From: Streptomyces sp. XY006 | GTDB lineage: Bacteria; Actinomycetota; Actinomycetes; Streptomycetales; Streptomycetaceae | Assembly (NCBI RefSeq): GCF_002237655.1 | Contig: NZ_NOKT01000015.1 | Location: forward strand, 62,001-126,000 | Direction: 5' to 3' | DNA: 64,000 bases | In this document: positions 24,057-32,540 of the stretch, one piece after another | How the letters are laid out: each line of letters begins with the position of its first letter | How positions within the stretch are numbered: position 1 is the first letter of the stretch | Made by a program: the position numbers and the translations under genes | The notes under the pieces: model-generated | Databases searched by the model: none | What the model was told of the DNA's origin: nothing | What the model saw: only the letters and a program-made list of their open reading frames with translations

Positions 24057-25859
24057 ATGACCAACAAGGACGCACGCACGCCTGCCTCCGTTCAGGACGG
24101 ACAGTCCGAGGAGGCCGGGAAGTCCATCGGCTGGCACAAGGCGTACGTCGAGGGCACCCGCCCCGACCTGCGGGTGCCGGTCCGTCAGGTGCACCTCACC
24201 AACGGGCAGTCGGTCACGCTGTACGACACATCCGGCCCGTATACCGATCCGCTCGTCGAGACCGACGTCCGCAGGGGCCTGCCGCCGCTGCGCGAGAACT
24301 GGATCATCGCCCGCGGCGACACCGAGGAGTACGCGGGCCGCCCCGTCCGGCCCGAGGACGACGGCATCAAGCACACCTCACCCCGCGGCGGCCTGCGCAA
24401 CCTCGACGCCGTCTTCCCCGGGCGGCCCCGGCAGCCGCGCCGCAGCCGGGACGGCAAGGCCGTCACTCAGCTCGCGTACGCCCGCCGCGGCGAGATCACG
24501 CCCGAGATGGAGTACGTCGCCATCCGGGAGAACGTCTCCCCGGAGGTCGTGCGCGACGAGATCGCGGCCGGCCGGGCGGTGCTCCCGGCCAACGTCAACC
24601 ACCCGGAGATCGAGCCGATGATCATCGGCAAGCGGTTCCTGGTGAAGGTCAACGCCAACATCGGCAACTCGGCCGTGACGTCCTCCATCGAGGAGGAGGT
24701 CGAGAAGATGACCTGGGCGACCCGCTGGGGCGCCGACACCGTGATGGACCTCTCCACCGGCCGCAACATCCACACCACGCGCGAGTGGGTGCTGCGCAAC
24801 TCCCCCGTCCCCATCGGGACCGTGCCGCTCTACCAGGCTCTGGAGAAGGTCGACGGCCGGGCCGAGGAGCTGACCTGGGAGATCTACAAGGACACGGTCA
24901 TCGAGCAGGCCGAGCAGGGCGTGGACTACATGACGGTCCACGCGGGCGTCCGCCTGGCGTACGTGCCGCTGACGGCGAACCGCAAGACCGGCATCGTCTC
25001 GCGCGGCGGTTCGATCATGGCCGCCTGGTGCCTCGCGCACCACAAGGAATCGTTCCTCTACGAGAACTTCGAGGAGCTCTGCGAGATCCTCGCCGCGTAC
25101 GACGTCACGTACTCGCTCGGCGACGGCCTCAGGCCCGGTTCCATCGCCGACGCCAACGACGAGGCGCAGTTCGCGGAGTTGCGCACGCTCGGGGAACTCA
25201 ACCGGATCGCGAAGCGTTTCCACGTACAGACGATGATCGAGGGCCCGGGCCACGTCCCGATGCACAAGATCAAGGAGAACATCGACCTTCAGCAGGAGAT
25301 CTGCGATGAAGCTCCGTTCTATACGCTCGGCCCGCTGACCACGGACGTCGCGCCCGCGTACGACCACATCACCTCCGGCATCGGTGCCGCGATGATCGCC
25401 TGGTGGGGCACGGCGATGCTCTGCTACGTCACGCCCAAGGAGCACCTGGGCCTGCCGAACCGTGACGACGTCAAGACCGGCGTCATCACCTACAAGATCG
25501 CCGCCCACGCGGCCGACCTGGCCAAGGGGCACCCGGGCGCGCAGGAGTGGGACGACGCCCTGTCCGACGCGCGCTTCGAGTTCCGGTGGGAGGACCAGTT
25601 CAACCTGGCCCTCGACCCGGACACGGCACGGGAGTTCCACGACGAGACCCTGCCGGCGGAACCCGCCAAGACGGCCCACTTCTGCTCGATGTGCGGCCCG
25701 AAGTTCTGCAGCATGAAGATTAGCCAAAGCATCACAGAGCGGTTCGGTGGTGCAGCCGCTGAGGGAGCCTCGTCCGAGGAGATCGCTGAGGGGATGCTGC
25801 GCAAGTCGAAGGAGTTCGCGGAGGCGGGCCACAAGGTCTACTTGCCGATCGCTGACTGA
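24057..25859 (+). CDS. thiC: Phosphomethylpyrimidine synthase ThiC
   Basis: A 600-residue radical SAM enzyme that rearranges aminoimidazole ribotide to HMP phosphate, the pyrimidine of thiamine. The C-terminal cluster motif CSMCGPKFC (Cys543, Cys546, Cys551) binds the 4Fe-4S centre. Controlled by the TPP riboswitch just upstream. Oddity: from about 25715 onward codon choice shifts (ATT AGC CAA AGC, GCT, TTG), unlike the rest of the gene, so the last 45 codons may have been replaced by incoming DNA; a second copy of the native-looking last codons lies 1.6 kb downstream. Confidence 0.95.
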   Translation: MTNKDARTPASVQDGQSEEAGKSIGWHKAYVEGTRPDLRVPVRQVHLTNGQSVTLYDTSGPYTDPLVETDVRRGLPPLRENWIIARGDTEEYAGRPVRPEDDGIKHTSPRGGLRNLDAVFPGRPRQPRRSRDGKAVTQLAYARRGEITPEMEYVAIRENVSPEVVRDEIAAGRAVLPANVNHPEIEPMIIGKRFLVKVNANIGNSAVTSSIEEEVEKMTWATRWGADTVMDLSTGRNIHTTREWVLRNSPVPIGTVPLYQALEKVDGRAEELTWEIYKDTVIEQAEQGVDYMTVHAGVRLAYVPLTANRKTGIVSRGGSIMAAWCLAHHKESFLYENFEELCEILAAYDVTYSLGDGLRPGSIADANDEAQFAELRTLGELNRIAKRFHVQTMIEGPGHVPMHKIKENIDLQQEICDEAPFYTLGPLTTDVAPAYDHITSGIGAAMIAWWGTAMLCYVTPKEHLGLPNRDDVKTGVITYKIAAHAADLAKGHPGAQEWDDALSDARFEFRWEDQFNLALDPDTAREFHDETLPAEPAKTAHFCSMCGPKFCSMKISQSITERFGGAAAEGASSEEIAEGMLRKSKEFAEAGHKVYLPIAD

Positions 25860-25866
25860 GCCTCAC
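25836..25866 (+). repeat. Left direct repeat at the thiC 3' end (att-like)
   Basis: GTCTACTTGCCGATCGC plus the following GACTGA and GCCTCAC recurs at 27450-27484. The 24-bp core is identical at 22 positions. It spans the last seven codons and stop of thiC. Confidence 0.7.
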
Positions 25867-25879
25867 CTGAGAGCGGTAC

Positions 25880-25914
25880 GTGCTCCCGACTGGCCCAAGC
25901 TCGGTCGGGAGCAC
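25880..25914 (+). terminator. thiC terminator
   Basis: GTGCTCCCGAC (25880-25890) pairs with GTCGGGAGCAC (25904-25914), 20 bp after the thiC stop codon. Confidence 0.8.
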
Positions 25915-25982
25915 GCACCGCCTGTTGGTTCACGCGAGGCTGTTGAGGCGCCACCACCGCAGTGGCACTTCTCTATCGAACC

Positions 25983-26150
25983 TTAGGCATGCGACTTTCG
26001 GCGATGCCGCCAAACCGAGACTGAAATCAGTCCGATGAGTGCCACGAACCAGATCGTGATTTCAACCTGACCAAAGCCGGACCCCAGAGTCAGCAGTAGA
26101 GCCAGGAAGATAGCAATGATCAACGCTATCTGTCCGATTAGAGATTTCAT
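25983..26150 (-). CDS. Small two-helix membrane protein, unknown
   Basis: A 55-residue gene, ATG at 26150 preceded by AGGGAGC. The product has two hydrophobic helices (about residues 5-24 and 29-46) and a basic tail RHRRKSHA. It begins 12 bp after the stop of the exported-protein gene on the same strand, so the two form an operon. Codon use is much less GC-biased than in the flanking core genes. Function unknown; it could be a partner or immunity-type protein for its neighbour, which is speculation. Confidence 0.65.
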   Translation of the reverse strand: MKSLIGQIALIIAIFLALLLTLGSGFGQVEITIWFVALIGLISVSVWRHRRKSHA

Positions 26151-26162
26151 GTTAGCTCCCTG

Positions 26163-26966
26163 CTAGGCGCCGCTGCCGTCATACTTGGTCTTGCCCGTAC
26201 CATAGACCTTCACCTGGGCCCACGGGTAGAGGGTTGCGTAACAACCATACTTGACAGCGCACAGCTGCACTTTTCGCTTCATCTTGGAAGTGGCCGAGGA
26301 TGCGGGGACTCTGGACTTTGCGTTGGTAATTCTCTTATTGTCCACCTCCACGACGTCCTGCTCATTCGAGAAGTCGTCGTAGCGGGAGCCCCAAGCGCGC
26401 ACCTTACCACTGCCGTAGTTGAACTCTGCATAGGTGTGGTACTTGAAGATCACCGAGCCGAAGTAGCTGCGATGGGTGTGTGTGATGTGAGTCATCTTCC
26501 ACTTGCCGCCCTTGACGCCTGCAGTCGCGGCGAACGTGGCGAGCGTTGCGCCATCGGCCTCAGTCTCTTCGGGCGTGATGACCTCTTCCGCCTCGTTGCT
26601 TGGTGTTGCACTGGTGGGTGGCATGATTCGGGCCACCTGCTCCGGCGTCAGCGGTTTGCCGTCAGAGCTCACAGCCTTCCCGTCATCCGTGATGACGGCT
26701 TCTTCGATGGTCGTTTCCGTGCGACTCGGATCGACGACAATCTTTGCAAGTTCCGGCTCGCGCTTCACAGCGTCTATGTCAGCCGCATTTCCGGTTCCGT
26801 CGCTCACTCTCTTCAGCAGCGCGGCAGTAAGCACCGAATTCCATGTGGGAGGGTCCGACTTCTCTACGGCTGTAGCTGAAGGCGTCAGTGTTGCAATCAA
26901 TGCTGTCGCGGTAATGGCCACCCCGGCCAGAGTCCCCCGCTGGCGACGGCTGTGCAACTTAAGCAT
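26163..26966 (-). CDS. Exported protein of unknown function in the thiC islet
   Basis: A 267-residue protein with a clear signal peptide (MLKLHSRRQRG then a hydrophobic stretch, cleavage likely after PSATA near residue 33). The middle part (about 35-145) is acidic and Thr/Glu-rich; the last 120 residues (from KGGKWKMTHITHTHRSYFG) look like a beta-rich domain with His, Tyr and Trp and a single Cys pair (LCAVKYGC). I do not recognise the family. GGAAAATAA precedes ATG 26966. Codon use is relaxed (many A/T third positions), a sign of recent acquisition. Confidence 0.72.
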   Translation of the reverse strand: MLKLHSRRQRGTLAGVAITATALIATLTPSATAVEKSDPPTWNSVLTAALLKRVSDGTGNAADIDAVKREPELAKIVVDPSRTETTIEEAVITDDGKAVSSDGKPLTPEQVARIMPPTSATPSNEAEEVITPEETEADGATLATFAATAGVKGGKWKMTHITHTHRSYFGSVIFKYHTYAEFNYGSGKVRAWGSRYDDFSNEQDVVEVDNKRITNAKSRVPASSATSKMKRKVQLCAVKYGCYATLYPWAQVKVYGTGKTKYDGSGA

Positions 26967-27449
26967 TTATTTTCCTTTTTTGGTCAGTGGTCGTACGCGA
27001 GCTCGTTCGTGTCATGGACACGCCCCCGGCTTTGCGCAGTGCGATCTTATGAGCTGTGTGATCAAGTTGCAAGAGATCAGTTGAGAGAGTGGTGACGATG
27101 TGTGCGGCGACGTCTGTAGGCCTGGGATGTGGCGAGGAGTTCGTTTCCTCAAATCAGGCTCAAATTGCCAGCCTCATTACTCAAGGGAAGCTCAAATGAT
27201 GCCTCTTTCCGTAAGCGCCCTTAACCGGTCGCGTACTGAGTCCTTGGTGAGACGAAGGCATGTGCTGGTGCTGGGGCCCGTTGGCCGCGCTTCTGGCGGC
27301 CCTTCGCTCAGGGGCGGTGACGCAGGTACGGTCAACGTGTGTCTGGCGCACGTGGGTTGGTCACCCGTAGGCGTGCGCCAGTTGATCGCGCGCGACTAGG
27401 GGAGCTGGTACGGGCATGGCGCTTGACGCTGCTCGCGAGCGGCAACCGC
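26967..27449. other. Upstream part of the islet, no firm gene
   Basis: This stretch has lower GC than its surroundings and contains the promoter of the exported-protein operon (A/T-rich CTTTTTTGG side near 26975). One short frame at 27098-27199 would encode 33 residues (MCAATSVGLGCGEEF...) with GAGAG upstream, and another overlaps its stop and runs to 27399; both have weak support and I do not call them. Confidence 0.4.
27343..27381. repeat. Inverted repeat near the right end of the islet
   Basis: CTGGCGCACG (27343-27352) pairs with CGTGCGCCAG (27372-27381); a nested GGGT/ACCC pairing lies inside. It lies about 70 bp from the thiC-end remnant and could be a terminator or part of a recombination site. 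Confidence 0.5.
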
Positions 27450-27473
27450 GTCTACCTGCCGATCGCGGACTGA
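27432..27473 (+). pseudogene. Displaced remnant of the thiC 3' end
   Basis: Codons at 27432-27473 read LASGNRVYLPIAD followed by TGA, matching the normal ThiC C-terminus (present thiC ends AGHKVYLPIAD). Codon use is fully GC-rich here, as in core genes. The most economical reading is that this is the original end of thiC, pushed 1.6 kb downstream by the islet. Confidence 0.7.
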
Positions 27474-27484
27474 CCGGGCCTCAC
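27450..27484 (+). repeat. Right direct repeat (att-like)
   Basis: The counterpart of 25836-25866: GTCTACCTGCCGATCGC, GACTGA, then CCGG inserted before GCCTCAC. Confidence 0.7.
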
Positions 27485-27547
27485 GACCGCGTCACGGAAA
27501 GAGCACGGCGGCGCCCGCCCGGCCCCAAGATCCCTAAGGTCGCTGAC

Positions 27548-28490
27548 ATGGACGGGATCGATGTGGTCAACGGCGTCGTGGGCGCCGCCCTCGGCATGCT
27601 GTTCGCCGTGCTGTTCCAGCAGCCGTTGCAAGACGCGTGGTTCCGCCTGCGCAGACGCTCGACGAGCGCGCTTCGCAGTCTCGGACGCGGGGACGAGTCG
27701 GCGCCCGCCTGGCGGGCGTTCTCCCTCGGCCCGCTCCAGACGACCGCGCTGATCGTCGAGGGCGACGGCGAACTGCCCATATCACCCGACACGGTTCATG
27801 TGCACGTACTCGACGAGGAGGTGACGCTGCCCCCGGACATGGCGGGCTGGCGGGACGAGATCGCGGCGGAGAGCGAGCAGGTGCGCGCCGAGGGGCGGAC
27901 CCCTCTGTGGAACGGCCCCCGGTACGCGGTCGAGTCCCTCGACATCTCGCGCACGGCGCTGGAGGAGCGGCCCGAGGTTCACCTGCGCCTGCGGCCGACG
28001 GACTACTACACCTTCCTCGCCGCCCAGCAGCTCGACCGCCGGCTCCCGGACGGCACGACACCCCGGTCGCGCTACCTGGACCCGGACGAGCCGCTCAAGG
28101 CCCCGGCCTTCCTCCAGTGCAGCCTGGGGTCAACATCGCGGTGGTCAGGAACTCTCCCTGGAGGCCGACGAGTACACGCTCGACCTGCTGGCCTTCGTTC
28201 TGGACGTCGAGAGGAGGGGGTGGAGCGCCCACTTCCATGCCAGGCTGCGCGAGGTGCGGAGCACGGATCTGCAGACCCGGATGAGCAGGGGTGTGGCCGA
28301 CCGCTGGGAGCACCGGATGATCGACTTCGTCCCCTTCCGCCCCGCGACGGTCGTCCGGTACCTGCTGCGCGACGACCGGGTCCACCGGTGGGCGCCGACG
28401 GCTCCAGCGCTTTACCACCTCGCGCTGGTGCACGCCTTCAGCCGCCGCACGGTCGAGCGGGTGGAGGCACAGATCCTGCGACGCCTGTAG
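27548..28490 (+). pseudogene. Membrane-anchored hypothetical protein gene, frameshifted
   Basis: Starting at ATG 27548 the frame gives MDGIDVVNGVVGAALGMLF (one N-terminal helix) and a cytoplasmic-looking domain as far as about 28128 (PAFLQCSLG). Coding then continues in another frame as VNIAVV (28129-28146) and in a third as GGQELSLEADEYTLDLLAF through to QILRRL and a TAG at 28488-28490. Two small deletions would explain this; sequencing error is the alternative. The protein family is unknown to me. It is the first core-like gene after the islet. Confidence 0.65.
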
Positions 28491-28573
28491 TCGCGCACAC
28501 GCCAAGCCAAGCCGGCCCACGCCAAGCCGGCCCACGTCCAGCCGCCCGTGCCGGTCCCAGGCCGACAGCTCGG

Positions 28574-29443
28574 CTACTCCGGCTGGTGTTCCGGTCCTCC
28601 GAAGTCCGGGCTGGTGTAGTCCGGGCTGCTGAAGCTCGGCCGTGAGCCGCGGCTGCCGTCGTCCGGGCTGGAGAAACCCGGGCGGTCGTAGCCGAGGTGC
28701 GGCATGCGGCTGACCGGGGCGGTAGTGGACGTGGGGTGCAGCGCGGCGGCCGCGCCCGGATCGGCGAGCGCCTCCCGCAGGAAGGGCAGGATGCCGCGTT
28801 CCAGCAGGGCCTGACGCCAGTCCTCTCTGGCCTGCTCCACCTCCCCGCGCAGTTCGCCGTAGGGGCCGCCTTCGGCCGTCGGCTTGTTGCGCAGGGCGGT
28901 GAGCAGCAGTCCCACGGCGGCGACGAGGATCGCCACCGCGGTCACGGCGCCGAAGACCCAGCCCGTGGTGAGCATGGTCCGGGCGAAGCCCTGCTCCGGG
29001 TCGATCATCTGCAGGATGTAGCCGACGAGCAGGAAGATCGCCGCGGCGGTTCCGGCCAGGACGGGCGCGAGGACGGCGACGACGGCGACGGCGCCCGCAC
29101 CGGCGGTCTCGGCGGCGACCTCCCCCATGGTGGCGGCGAGCCCCGAACCGCCCGCGCCCGGCTCGGCGGAACCGGACTCGCGCACGGACGGCGAGCTCGA
29201 CGACGCCGGCTGGCGCAGCTCGTCGCGGACCTTGACGTAGTGCTGGTACTCGGCCGACGCGGCGGCCGTGATGAGCGCGGTGGCGTTCAGTGCCATGGTG
29301 CGCAGCTGTTCGGAGTTGAGCCGCTGTCCGACCGCGGCCAGCTCCGGGCGGTGTGGTGCGGAGCGCAGCGCCTCATCGAGGATCCGCTCGTATTCCTGGC
29401 GGTCCTCGCTCAGCAGGTGCTGCGGAACGCTGTTCATGTGCAT
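28574..29443 (-). CDS. Membrane protein with disordered C-terminus, unknown
   Basis: A 289-residue protein: soluble helical N-terminal region (1-80), a Ser/Gly-rich linker, two or three hydrophobic helices (about 112-140 and 157-184), a coiled helix (195-225) and a C-terminal tail with repeated FSSPDDG/SFSSPDYTSPDF units. Not recognised. An ATG two codons later (29437) is equally possible. Convergent with the frameshifted gene. Confidence 0.7.
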   Translation of the reverse strand: MHMNSVPQHLLSEDRQEYERILDEALRSAPHRPELAAVGQRLNSEQLRTMALNATALITAAASAEYQHYVKVRDELRQPASSSSPSVRESGSAEPGAGGSGLAATMGEVAAETAGAGAVAVVAVLAPVLAGTAAAIFLLVGYILQMIDPEQGFARTMLTTGWVFGAVTAVAILVAAVGLLLTALRNKPTAEGGPYGELRGEVEQAREDWRQALLERGILPFLREALADPGAAAALHPTSTTAPVSRMPHLGYDRPGFSSPDDGSRGSRPSFSSPDYTSPDFGGPEHQPE

Positions 29444-29626
29444 CCCCCGATGCTCCGTAGGGCTTGTGGCTCGGCATGCTGACGAGCCGTCGGGCAGAAA
29501 CGGAGGGGAGCCTGCTACGGATAAGCCGATGGTAGAGCGGTGACGGTGGGGGGTGACAGGGGGTTTACCGAAATTGGCCCTTCACCGGTCCGGTCCTGTG
29601 ACGGGACCGGCCTGCCCGGTGAACGC

Positions 29627-30703
29627 TCAGGGAGCCAGCGGCAGTTGCTGGACCAGCAGTTTCCCGGCCATGGTCACGCCGCCGTCCATCGCGATGGCCA
29701 GTCCGTCGGCGTAGACGTGCGGTCCCTCGACGACGGGGTCGGTGCGCTCCTCGTCCTCCTCGGAGCCGACCTCGCCCAGCAGATACGGAATCGGGCTGTG
29801 GCCGTGAACGATGCGGGTGCCCCCGTACGTATCGAGCAGGGTGCGCACGGCGTCCGCGCCGCCCTCGTCGCGGAAGGAGAACCGCTTGGTGAACTTGCGG
29901 AACAGGTCCCAGACCTCGTCCGCGTCATTGCGCGTGAGCGTCTCGCGGACGGTGTCGTTGACCTCTTCGATGGAGCGGCCGTAGTCGAGGTAGGCGGTGG
30001 TGTCCGAGTGCACGAGCAGGTGGCCGTCGACCTCCTCGACGGCGTCCAGCCGGGCCATCCACTGCAGGTGGTGGTCCTGGAGACGGTCCATGTCGGTCTT
30101 CTGGCCGCCGTTGAGCAGCCAGGCCGCCTGGAAGGTGGCCGTGCCCGCGCCGGAGTTCACGGGGGTGTCGCCGAACCGCTTCGCGCCGAGCAGCAGCAGC
30201 TCGTGGTTGCCCATGAGCGCCTTGCAGTAGCCGCCGGCCGCGGCGGCCTCGGCGGACAGCCGCATGACCAGGTCGATGACGCCGATGCCGTCCGGCCCGC
30301 GGTCGGTGAAGTCGCCGAGGAACCACAGCCGGGCGGTGCCGGCGCACCAGTTCCCGGCGGCGTCCAGCAGGCCCTTCTCCTGGAGGGCGGCCACCAGCTG
30401 GTCGAGGTAGCCGTGGACGTCACCCACCACGTACAGCGGGCCCTGCCCGGTGGCGGCGGGCGCGGCGGCGGCGGTCTCGGGATCGACGGTCACCTGGACA
30501 GTGTCGCCCCGGTTGACGACGGGGAGGTCACGCTGGGTCGGCGTGTATCCCTCGGGATAGGTCTCCTCGGACGGCGGCGCGACGTCGCCGGGGTGGACGC
30601 TGTGGACGTACGGACCGGTCTCGTGGACGTACGCGGGCACCCGGAAGTCGCGCAACGTCGCCGTCCGCTCCACCTCGGGTCCCTGACCGGCCCCCTGAGT
30701 CAT
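29627..30703 (-). CDS. Calcineurin-like metallophosphoesterase
   Basis: A 358-residue enzyme with the complete metal-binding set of the serine/threonine-phosphatase-like fold: GDVHG, GDFTDRG, GNHE, and the late His residues in HSDTT and HGHSP. Such proteins dephosphorylate proteins or nucleotides using a dimetal centre. The N-terminal 90 residues are a low-complexity extension (AAAAPAATG). ATG 30703 follows GGAGG; the frame remains open further up, but without ribosome-binding sites. Confidence 0.86.
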   Translation of the reverse strand: MTQGAGQGPEVERTATLRDFRVPAYVHETGPYVHSVHPGDVAPPSEETYPEGYTPTQRDLPVVNRGDTVQVTVDPETAAAAPAATGQGPLYVVGDVHGYLDQLVAALQEKGLLDAAGNWCAGTARLWFLGDFTDRGPDGIGVIDLVMRLSAEAAAAGGYCKALMGNHELLLLGAKRFGDTPVNSGAGTATFQAAWLLNGGQKTDMDRLQDHHLQWMARLDAVEEVDGHLLVHSDTTAYLDYGRSIEEVNDTVRETLTRNDADEVWDLFRKFTKRFSFRDEGGADAVRTLLDTYGGTRIVHGHSPIPYLLGEVGSEEDEERTDPVVEGPHVYADGLAIAMDGGVTMAGKLLVQQLPLAP

Positions 30704-30996
30704 CGACCCCTCCACCATCGCGCCGCATCTGCACCGCATCGGACTGCCTGGTCGTAGCGGTCCGCCGGTGTCGTGGGCCCATCATAGGAATGCGGATCGC
30801 GCCATGTGATGACCCAGGGGTGGTGAATCAGAGCAAGAGTCCAGTTCACCGCGGCTTTCGCCCCGATTGCGCCGGGCTTCGACCACCGTGTGACCGTCCT
30901 CGCTCGTCTTCTCTTCGCGAGAACGCTGCCGTCTCTCCGGGGGACCGGCCCCGTTTCTCCCCAGGAGAGCGACCTTCCCCCGGCCCGGGCGGGGGC

Positions 30997-32109
30997 CTAC
31001 GTCTCCTCGGGCGAACGCGGCGGGCTGACCGTCGTGCGCGGCGGGCGTCGCTGGGACGAGGTGCGCACGATCAGCTCCGTCGGTATCACCTGCTCCACCG
31101 GGTGGTCGGATTCCACGCCCTCGATGGCGTCGATCAGCAGCTGGACCACCGCCGTGCCGATGCGGCGCGGCTTCAGGGAGAGCGTGGTGATCGGCGGTTC
31201 GGTGTTGGCGTACACGGTGGACTCGCTGCAGCAGACCAGCAGCAGGTCGTCGGGGACGCGCAGGCCGTAGCGGCGGGCGGCGGCGAGCAGGTCGGTGCCG
31301 TTCGGGTCGAACAGTCCGTAGACCGCGTCGGGGCGGTCCGGCCGGGCCAGCAGCCGGTCGGCGGCGACGGCGCCCGCGCACGGATCGTGCGCCGGGTAGG
31401 CCTCGTACACCGGGTCCTGGCCGACGCGCTCGCACCAGCGCAGGTAGGCCGTGGTCGACAGATGGGTGTACGTGTCCGTGGTTGTGCCGGTCAGCAGGCC
31501 GATGCGGCGGGCGCCGGCGTCGGCCAGGTGGTCGAGGATGCCGAGGACGGCGGCCTCGTGGTCGTTGTCCACCCAGGCCGTGACCGGCAGCGCGCCGGCC
31601 GGGCGGCCGTCGGAGACGACGGGGAGACCCTGCCGGACGAGTTCGCTGACGACCGGGTCCTGGTCGGAGGGGTCGATGACGACCGTGCCGTCCAGGGCGA
31701 CGTTCGACCACACGTCGTGGCGGGAGGTCGCGGGCAGGATCACGAGGGCGTACCCGCGGGCGAGCGCGGCGGAGGTGGCGGCGCGCGCCATCTCGGCGAA
31801 GTACGCGAACTCCGTGAAGGTGAAAGGTTCATCCCCGTAGGTGGTCACGGTCAGGCCGATGAGGCCCGACTTGCCGGTACGGAGCGTCCGGGCGGCGGCC
31901 GAGGGCCGATAGCCCAGCCGGTCGGCGACCTCGCGGACATGACGCCGGGTGGCGTCCGGGAGCCGGCCCTTGCCGTTGAGGGCGTCGGAGACGGTCGTGA
32001 TGGAGACTCCGGCGGCGGCGGCCACGTCTCTGATACCCGCCCGACCCGGCCGGCTGCCTCGCCGTGAGGTTTCCGCGCGGCTCACCTGGTGCTTCCCTGC
32101 TGCTGTCAT
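30997..32109 (-). CDS. LacI family transcriptional regulator
   Basis: A 370-residue LacI-type regulator: basic N-terminal extension, helix-turn-helix with hinge (IRDVAAAAGVSITTVSDALNG, about residues 25-45), then a sugar-binding-protein-like domain beginning GLIGLTVTTYG. It probably represses a sugar-utilisation gene, but no sugar gene is adjacent. ATG 32109 has no evident ribosome-binding site. Confidence 0.88.
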   Translation of the reverse strand: MTAAGKHQVSRAETSRRGSRPGRAGIRDVAAAAGVSITTVSDALNGKGRLPDATRRHVREVADRLGYRPSAAARTLRTGKSGLIGLTVTTYGDEPFTFTEFAYFAEMARAATSAALARGYALVILPATSRHDVWSNVALDGTVVIDPSDQDPVVSELVRQGLPVVSDGRPAGALPVTAWVDNDHEAAVLGILDHLADAGARRIGLLTGTTTDTYTHLSTTAYLRWCERVGQDPVYEAYPAHDPCAGAVAADRLLARPDRPDAVYGLFDPNGTDLLAAARRYGLRVPDDLLLVCCSESTVYANTEPPITTLSLKPRRIGTAVVQLLIDAIEGVESDHPVEQVIPTELIVRTSSQRRPPRTTVSPPRSPEET

Positions 32110-32540
32110 GGCGAGCCGATAGTAGGGCTCATGCGGTGGGGTAGTGCGGACGCATATGCACGCGTTGACAGGCACGTTTCTGCATGATCAATAAGGCCCA
32201 ATTACCTTGGAAGGCAAGGGTGTTGAGCGCTCCCATGCCAGTACGTGACGTGTCGGCGCGCACCGGCCTGCCAAGGGGTCGAGGTTGCGAAGAGGTCTCA
32301 ACTCACCTGCACGGGGGATGCGCGCCACGGCGTGCACCACCGGCGCGTAGATATATGTGCGGCGCGCCCCTGAATTCGTACGCCTTCGTACGGTGATGCC
32401 CCTGATGCCGGTGGGACAGGCGAGGCCGACGCCCGTGGGTTCGCTGTGGCTATACGCAGCGGTGCCGAATCCTCATAAGGTGAGGAGCATTGGATGTCGG
32501 CGGCGGTCAGGGGCCGCCGGTCTTCGCGAGGAGGACTGCG
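32110..32540. promoter_or_regulatory. Divergent lacI/hisC intergenic region
   Basis: A 431-bp gap upstream of both genes. It is less GC-rich than average in places (GCATGATCAATAAGG, GTAGATATATGTG) and has TTGACA at about 32165. A frame of 70 codons at 32184-32396 lacks typical codon use and is not called. No perfect operator was identified. Confidence 0.4.

Noticed and set aside
27098..27399. Two short frames in the islet (33 codons, then an overlapping one)
   Set aside because: The stop/start overlap is attractive, but neither product resembles a known protein and support from ribosome-binding sites is weak.
32184..32396. 70-codon frame in the lacI/hisC gap
   Set aside because: Codon use lacks the GC-ending bias of real genes here and there is no clear ribosome-binding site or family resemblance.
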